DNA of 44,826 bases, taken from Sulfurovum sp. Lineage in GTDB: Bacteria; Campylobacterota; Campylobacteria; Campylobacterales; Sulfurovaceae. The first letter of the stretch is position 1, and every line of letters starts with the position of its first letter. The notes under the pieces were generated by a model. That model saw nothing but the letters and a program-made list of their open reading frames with translations, made no database searches and was not told the origin of the DNA. The position numbers and the translations under genes were made by a program. The stretch is from contig JAUZSQ010000075.1 of the NCBI GenBank assembly GCA_030949325.1, positions 1 to 44,826 of the forward strand, written 5' to 3'. Positions 39,715-44,826 of the stretch are shown piece after piece.

Positions 39715-41164
39715 CAATACCTTAGCCAAAAACACTCCCTAAGACACCCTCCTCACGAGAGTGAATCGCCCCTAAATTCGCAATCTTAATGGATACCTTC
39801 TGAATTAAATACTCGTTAGCTAAATGGGGAAGCAATTTTAAATACCTCTTGACGTATTTAAGCCCGTGGTAGTGGGCTTTAAGGTCAAGAATACTCATCT
39901 CATTCATATCAGAATTTTGGCGTAATCCATGAGAGAAATTGACCATAAAAGTAGAGATTTGCCCAATTATGGATAGGTATTTTCTTAATGTTCATAGAAT
40001 CCTCCATTCCCCAATACTGCTTGGCATCTCTAAAGACAAATTCAATCTGAAAGCGAAGTGAATAGTAATCAATAATCTTTTCATAGTCCAATGTCAAATC
40101 TGTAGAGAAGAGATTTACATGAGCAATTTTACCTGTGCTTAAATTTATCTTTTGAATAATCACAACATTGAGCCTATCTGCAAACTTACGATGTAGCATT
40201 TCCATTTGATAAATTCTTGTTTGGATATTCTTATCTTCGTCTATGGTATCTGATTTTAGATAGGGTTCTGGAAGATTATCATAGTCAATAGCATCTCCAT
40301 ATTTCCTAGAGATCCTCTTCCTGCATACTCTCCACTATAAGGAAATAGCAGTGCAGAGTTTTTTGAAGTTTAGAAATGATATGTAATCCACATTGCCTCA
40401 CCATTTGTACAGCAGGATTATTTCCAAATGCTCCATCAAAGACAAAAATAAACAATATCAATATGCTTGTCAATCCGTTTAAGTGCCTTATTTACGGACT
40501 CCTTGGACAAATTTAAGATAGGGAGAAAGTTCAATATCTTTTTATCTTGATTCCCACTTCCTTTAGGTCTTCCAACTTTACCATGCTTCTTTTTCTTACT
40601 CTTCTTTACACTTTTATCTTTGATACAACCTTCTTTTTTGTCTCGCACTATTTGTTGTGTACTTAGTGGATAGGCTTTTCTTGTTTCTACACTTATCAAG
40701 GAAAGATTGAGAAATGCCAAACTTTTATCACTTGATTTTTGGATAGAAGAATAAAACCGTTTCTACCCATAAGTATGCTTCCCACTTTTGCTTACTACTA
40801 CTTCATCTCCACCCCAAAGATAGATTGAACCCTTCTTGTTAAAGTGCGTTTTGATAAACATCCAATTGATTTCTTCCCCACTTATCTTTGAATGAAAAAG
40901 ACGTGTAATTGTCCGATAATCCCTCCTTTTTCACTCCATCTGCTTCAATCCCTAACATTGTGATTCTTCCTCGGCATTGGATAGTAAGGCTTGGATAATT
41001 ATTTCGAGTTGTTTATGCTTTTTTTTGCAATTATAGGTGCGATACATCTTAAGAGTGTTATAATTTCTGTCATGGGATAACTTTATGTTTTTTTGGTTTA
41101 AGATTATAGCAGTTATCTCATGACCTCTCTTTATTTTTGGCTTTGCTTTTTGGCTAAGGTATTG
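39715..41164 (-). mobile_element. IS-B copy 4
   Basis: A complete 1450-bp element with CAATACCTTAGCCAAAAA ends, flanked by GGATAT and GTATAT (five of six bases match). It interrupts the small membrane protein gene. Confidence 0.85.
39739..41073 (-). pseudogene. IS-B transposase copy 4, heavily frameshifted
   Basis: Starts at 41073 next to the same ATGACAGAAATT-like start as copy 3. Many single-base differences break it, for example near 40985, 40890, 40760, 40725, 40530, 40310 and 39955. The YREK region DYYSLRFQIEFVFRDAK is still readable near 40030-40080. It is the most decayed of the complete copies. Confidence 0.8.
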
Positions 41165-41406
41165 GTATATTAGTATGCTGACAGACGTTTTAAATTTGAG
41201 TATGATTTTTCTGTTGGTATTAAAGATAGTTGATTTATTTTACAAAATCACCTTTATCCGAAAAGTGTTTGTACAAGGCGAAGTTTCATCTGATATGCAT
41301 GAAATATTGGCGATGAAACTCTCTAAATGGTTCTTTTTTATGGGTGTTACGACCTATCCTTCGATATTATACATGGCATTGCTTTGACTTTTCAGCTAAA
41401 AAGGAA

Positions 41407-41412
41407 TATAAT
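41407..41412 (+). promoter_or_regulatory. -10 box for rho
   Basis: TATAAT in GGAATATAATAGC lies 77 bases upstream of the rho ATG, leaving a leader of about 70 bases. AGAGGAAAT precedes the start codon. Confidence 0.5.
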
Positions 41413-41489
41413 AGCAACACTACAACATCAAAATATTATATTTTAATGTAATAATCTTCACCAATCCCTATCCAAATACAAGAGGAAAT

Positions 41490-42818
41490 ATGAGCGATAA
41501 TAAAAAAGCTTCTAATGGAAATACTCCCCATAGAAAAAATAGAACACACGTACCTGTCAATGGACACAAGATTGAAGACTTACAGCAACTTCCCCTTACC
41601 GAACTTGTTGAAATAGCCAAAAAGATGAAAGTTGAAAACCCCAATGAATTTCCACGGAAAGATTTGATTTTTGAAATCTTAAAAGCCCAAGTTACAGCAG
41701 GTGGATTCATCCTTTATACGGGTATCTTAGAGATTATGAACGATGGGTATGGTTTCTTACGCTCTATTGATGGAAACTTCTCAAACTCTAGTAACGATAC
41801 CTACGTATCTGGTACGCAAGTCAAACGTTTTGCACTAAGAAATGGTGACATCGTTACAGGTCAAGTACGCGCACCCAAAGACCAAGAGAAATATTATGCA
41901 CTGCTTAAAATAGAAGCGATTAATTATGTAGCTCCTGATAAATCAAAACAACGTCCTCTTTTTGATAACCTTACTCCACTGTATGCGATGGAACAACTCA
42001 AAATGGAATACAGCCCAATGAAGATGACAGGACGTGTATTAGACTTGTTCTCGCCTATTGGAAAAGGGCAAAGAGCCTTAGTTGTAGCCCCTCCTCGTAC
42101 AGGTAAAACAGAACTCCTCAAAGAATTAGCCCATGGGATTACACATAACAATCCTGATGCTTTTTTGATGGTATTACTCGTAGATGAGAGACCAGAAGAA
42201 GTCACAGATATGCAACGTTCGGTCAAAGGTGAAGTCTATGCTTCTACCTTTGATTTACCTGCACAAAATCATGTGCGTACAGCAGAAATGGTCATCGAAA
42301 AAGCCAAAAGACGTGTAGAAATGGGTCACGATGTGATTATTTTACTCGATTCTATCACGAGACTCGCTCGTGCGTACAATACGGTGACACCTAGTTCTGG
42401 TAAAGTACTCTCTGGTGGAGTCGATGCCAATGCCTTACATAAACCCAAAAGATTTTTTGGAGCAGCTAGAAATATCGAAGAGGGTGGAAGTTTGACTATT
42501 ATTGCTACAGCTCTCATTGATACAGGTTCACGCATGGATGAAGTCATCTTTGAAGAGTTTAAAGGTACAGGAAACTCAGAAGTGATTCTAAGCCGTCATG
42601 TTTCAGAAAGACGTATTTATCCTGCCATAGATGTCACCAAATCAGGGACAAGAAAAGAAGAACTCATGGTCAATACCTTGACACTTCAAAAAGTATATGC
42701 CTTGCGTAATGCCATGCAAAATATGGAAGAGGTAGAAGGGCTTAAATTCCTTTTCTCCAAAATGATGAAAACCAAATCTAATGAAGAGTTTCTTTCTATT
42801 ATGAATGAGGGTGCTTAG
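41490..42818 (+). CDS. rho: Transcription termination factor Rho
   Basis: Rho is the hexameric RNA helicase that ends transcription at Rho-dependent sites. The 442-residue protein has an N-terminal basic extension, then [11 protein letters not shown] and [13 protein letters not shown] (RNA-binding cold-shock-like domain). Walker A is [12 protein letters not shown] (near residue 202), Walker B is [17 protein letters not shown], and the Q-loop region is [19 protein letters not shown]. The C-terminal FLSIMNEGA is normal. The frame is intact. murI follows after 19 bases. Confidence 0.96.
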   Translation: MSDNKKASNGNTPHRKNRTHVPVNGHKIEDLQQLPLTELVEIAKKMKVENPNEFPRKDLIFEILKAQVTAGGFILYTGILEIMNDGYGFLRSIDGNFSNSSNDTYVSGTQVKRFALRNGDIVTGQVRAPKDQEKYYALLKIEAINYVAPDKSKQRPLFDNLTPLYAMEQLKMEYSPMKMTGRVLDLFSPIGKGQRALVVAPPRTGKTELLKELAHGITHNNPDAFLMVLLVDERPEEVTDMQRSVKGEVYASTFDLPAQNHVRTAEMVIEKAKRRVEMGHDVIILLDSITRLARAYNTVTPSSGKVLSGGVDANALHKPKRFFGAARNIEEGGSLTIIATALIDTGSRMDEVIFEEFKGTGNSEVILSRHVSERRIYPAIDVTKSGTRKEELMVNTLTLQKVYALRNAMQNMEEVEGLKFLFSKMMKTKSNEEFLSIMNEGA

Positions 42819-42837
42819 TCCTTTGAGGAAGTAGGAT

Positions 42838-43623
42838 ATGAATATAGGGGTTTTTGATTCTGGATTGGGTGGTTTGACCGTGGTCAAAGCACTACAATCA
42901 CATATCCAAAATGCCCATATATTTTATCTAGCCGATACCCAAAATGCTCCCTATGGAGACAAAACCTCTGCACAAATCCTCCAATACTCTTTGGATATTA
43001 GCCATTATCTAATCGAAACGTATCAGATTGATGCACTTATCTTGGCTTGTAATACGGCCACTTCTTTTGCCATTGAATCCTTACGCCAAAAGTATCCTTC
43101 ACTCATTATTATTGGTACAGAACCAGGACTCAAACCTGCTATTACTCAGAGTAAAACAGGCAATATCGGAGTACTCGCAACCCCTGCTACGTTACAAGGC
43201 AAAAAATATCATGCCTTAGTAGAGCGTCTTTCACAAGAGAACGAAGTCTATTTTTTGGAACAGGCATGTGGGGGACTGGTAGAAGAGATAGAAAAAGGTG
43301 TTATCTCGACACCTAAGATAAAGTCATTATTAACACATTGGCTTTTGCCTATGAAAGCCCATCATGTAGATACCATTGTACTTGGCTGTACACATTATCC
43401 TCTTGTAGGACATATTATCAAAGAGATTATGCATCCAAACATCACACTCATTGATACAGCCGAAGCCATAGCCAAACGCCTTCTCAAACTTTTACTACTC
43501 AAAGGACATCAAAACTCTGGCATACTTGAGCTTAACGTCGAAAGTACAGGAGATATAGAAATCCAATTGATGGAAATGATTGTAGATAAACCTGTGAAGT
43601 ATAAGAGAAATAGACAACTGTAA
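42838..43623 (+). CDS. murI: Glutamate racemase MurI
   Basis: MurI makes D-glutamate for peptidoglycan. The 261-residue protein begins MNIGVFDSGLGGLTVVKAL with the catalytic Asp region. Both catalytic cysteines are visible: C71 in ILACNTATSFA and the second in VLGCTHYPLV (near residue 184). GTEPGLKPA lies between. The rho-murI pair is found in other Campylobacterota. Confidence 0.94.
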   Translation: MNIGVFDSGLGGLTVVKALQSHIQNAHIFYLADTQNAPYGDKTSAQILQYSLDISHYLIETYQIDALILACNTATSFAIESLRQKYPSLIIIGTEPGLKPAITQSKTGNIGVLATPATLQGKKYHALVERLSQENEVYFLEQACGGLVEEIEKGVISTPKIKSLLTHWLLPMKAHHVDTIVLGCTHYPLVGHIIKEIMHPNITLIDTAEAIAKRLLKLLLLKGHQNSGILELNVESTGDIEIQLMEMIVDKPVKYKRNRQL

Positions 43624-43645
43624 GGTGCGTTGAAAATAGCACTCC
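43624..43645 (+). repeat. Single arm of the 24-bp REP-like repeat
   Basis: GGTGCGTTGAAAATAGCACT right after the murI stop matches the arm at 12396-12419 with two differences. No facing arm is seen, so it is a solo copy. Confidence 0.5.
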
Positions 43646-43739
43646 GAGTGGCTCTACGATGATATTATTAGAATTTTTACAAAGAGATTCTCCTCTTTTG
43701 GATTATCGTTTGAAAGGATAAATAATATTTGAAATATGC

Positions 43740-43745
43740 TATAAT
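43740..43745 (+). promoter_or_regulatory. -10 box for the 43771 gene
   Basis: TATAAT in ATGCTATAATC lies 25 bases upstream of the ATG at 43771, followed by a strong AAAGGAG ribosome-binding site. Confidence 0.5.
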
Positions 43746-43770
43746 CATATCCTATCATAAAGGAGTTAAA

Positions 43771-44142
43771 ATGCAAACTATAGAGCTTCAAAATACTAAT
43801 ATGGATATAAAATTATTTGATAATTTAATTATGATGATTAAAAACTTTATTGAGAAATATAAATTATCAGATATAGATAAAAAAGTCGATGCTATTATCA
43901 TAGATTTCTCTCCTTTACAAGAGAAAAACTTTTTGATAAGTGAAGAGCAAGAGATTAATCAATATGATAATTTTTTAGAATATTTAGAGCAGTTAGAAGA
44001 GTATTTAGAAAACATAGAAGATTTGGCACTCACAACAAATATTGCTCAAAAAGTAGATAAGGCTTTAGATATTATTACGCTCATACAATTTAGAATCAGT
44101 GGAGCAATCAGTGATTATAGGCTAGAACATCAATGCAAATAA
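43771..44142 (+). CDS. Putative antitoxin-like protein, 123 aa
   Basis: I do not recognise a named family. The start at 43771 is preceded by AAAGGAGTTAAA, better than the upstream in-frame ATG at 43735. The protein is acidic and mostly helical, with a Glu/Leu/Tyr-rich stretch (NFLEYLEQLEEYLENIED, residues about 69-86) that probably forms a coiled coil. No DNA-binding motif is evident. It overlaps the following RelE-like gene by ten bases, the usual antitoxin-toxin arrangement, so an antitoxin role is inferred from context only. Confidence 0.55.
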   Translation: MQTIELQNTNMDIKLFDNLIMMIKNFIEKYKLSDIDKKVDAIIIDFSPLQEKNFLISEEQEINQYDNFLEYLEQLEEYLENIEDLALTTNIAQKVDKALDIITLIQFRISGAISDYRLEHQCK

Positions 44143-44310
44143 TCAAAGAAAACAGTTATACACGAGACAAATCAAAGCTTCTACGCAAAAATATCCTTTT
44201 AAAAGACCTTATCGAAGAGAGTGAACGCATATTTATAGAAAATCCACAAGACAAAAGAGTAAGACTTCATAAAATAAATTGTAAAAAAGATAAAAATAGA
44301 TACTCTATCT
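44133..44310 (+). pseudogene. RelE/ParE-like toxin truncated by IS-B copy 5
   Basis: The open part starts MQIIKENSYTRDKSKLLRKN and continues with LLKDLIEESERIFIENP and RVRLHKINCKKDKNRYSIS. That order (N-terminal strand, Lys-rich helices, HKI, RYSIS strand) is that of RelE/YafQ-like mRNA interferases. IS-B begins at 44311, removing the C-terminal strand that carries catalytic residues. The IS adds only Ile, Pro and a stop. Confidence 0.65.
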
Positions 44311-44826
44311 CAATACCTTAGCCAAAAACCCCCTCTAAGCCACCCTCTCACGAGAGTGAATCGCCCCTAAATTCGCAATCTTAATGGATACCTTCTGAAT
44401 TAAATACTCGTTAGCTAAATGGGGAAGCAATTTAAATACCTCTTTGACGTATTTAAGCCCGTGGTAGTGGGCTTTAAGGTCAAGAATACTCATCTCATTC
44501 ATATCAGAATTTTGGCGTAATCCATGAGGGAAATTGACCATAAAAGTAGAGAGATTTGCCCAATTATGGATAGGTATTTTCTTAATGTTCATAGAATCCT
44601 CCATTCCCCAATACTGCTTGGCATCTCTAAAGACAAATTCAATCTGAAAGGCGAAGTGAATAGTAATCAATAACCTTTTCATAATCCAATGTTACATCGG
44701 TAGAAAAGAGATTCACATGAGAGATTTTACCTGTGCTTAAATTTCTCTTTTGGATAATCACAACATTGAGAGTATCAGAAAATTTACGATGGGACATTTC
44801 CATTTGATAAATTCTTGTTTGGATAT
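44311..44826 (-). mobile_element. IS-B copy 5, running off the window
   Basis: Begins CAATACCTTAGCCAAAAACC after CTATCT. Only the 3' part of the transposase is in the window (44335 onward, minus), including FQIEFVFRDAKQYWGMED (YREK). An extra G near 44650 breaks the frame within the Y-x2-R region. The other end and the far target duplication are not visible. Confidence 0.85.
44335..44826 (-). pseudogene. IS-B transposase copy 5, C-terminal part
   Basis: The visible part ends with IANLGAIHSRERVA, the intact C-terminus that lets the ends of the other copies be judged. One single-base insertion near 44650 separates it from the upstream frame (SHVNLFSTD region). Confidence 0.75.

Larger units (their letters stand above)
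39542..41387 (+). pseudogene. Small membrane protein gene split by IS-B copy 4
   Basis: The first part (39542-39714) encodes MENVYILILLLVLAELFEAL and a second helix ending at HPSFYVILDI. The rest resumes after IS-B at 41165 and includes LSMIFLLVLKIVDLFYKITF, VFVQGEVSSDMHEILAMKL and a final helix FFFMGVTTYPSILYMALL, stopping at 41387. Together they make a protein of about 130 residues with four membrane helices. I do not recognise the family. Target bases GGATAT and GTATAT flank the insertion. Confidence 0.65.

Noticed and set aside
43660..43722. 20-codon open frame MILLEFLQRDSPLLDYRLKG after murI
   Set aside because: No clear ribosome-binding site and too short to judge; it may be a chance frame or a gene scrap.

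Overview
The window is AT-rich DNA that reads as a Campylobacterota chromosome, most like the Sulfurovum/Sulfurimonas group. This is inferred from gene content and protein style: MqnA of the futalosine menaquinone route, the cbb3 oxidase factors CcoS and CcoI, an HslV-free housekeeping set typical of the phylum, and no sign of a phage or plasmid. I saw no rRNA, tRNA or CRISPR array.

Layout. 1-2637: a badly broken two-gene module, an HSP90/GHKL-type ATPase followed by a response-regulator protein with a HEPN-like C-terminus. 2639-13758: housekeeping genes (BaiN-like flavoprotein, YdjM-like membrane protein, mqnA, divergent moaD-moaE-moeA, then glmM-lspA-pqiA-like on minus, rpsT, prfA, a thioredoxin-like protein, purB). 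13826-18375: an RluA-type pseudouridine synthase and a hicAB pair, separated by one insertion sequence (IS-B) that itself carries a second one (IS-A). 18421-25624 (minus): a cluster running from an IS-split acyltransferase through a nucleotide-sugar dehydrogenase, a 5'-nucleotidase, hisF, a nucleoside phosphorylase and rlmN to an unlisted 33-residue membrane peptide. 25625-30542: an IS graveyard (a MITE, IS-B, tandem IS ends, IS66, ISKra4 and ISAzo13 remains). 30588-36767 (minus): nucleotide-sugar genes galE-manB-pgi-galU-rmlA ending in a membrane-anchored protein with four 44-residue repeats. 36819-39454 (minus): ccoS and ccoI. 39542-41387: a small membrane-protein gene split by IS-B. 41490-43623: rho and murI. 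43771-44826: a toxin-antitoxin-like pair whose toxin is cut by another IS-B that runs off the window.

Two themes dominate. First, mobile DNA: two IS4-like (YREK) elements recur, called here IS-A (about 1.4 kb, ends CATACCTTTCTACACAAC, 8-bp target duplication) and IS-B (about 1.45 kb, ends CAATACCTTAGCC, 6-bp target duplication). IS-B has four copies plus a derived MITE and solo ends; it has split or displaced hicA, a membrane protein gene and a toxin gene. Second, many otherwise well-conserved genes, including the normally essential prfA, carry single-base frameshifts, often in homopolymers. These look more like sequencing indels than gene death, so I annotate those genes across the shift. 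The first 2.6 kb is far more damaged than the rest and may be a true pseudogene region or a low-quality contig end.
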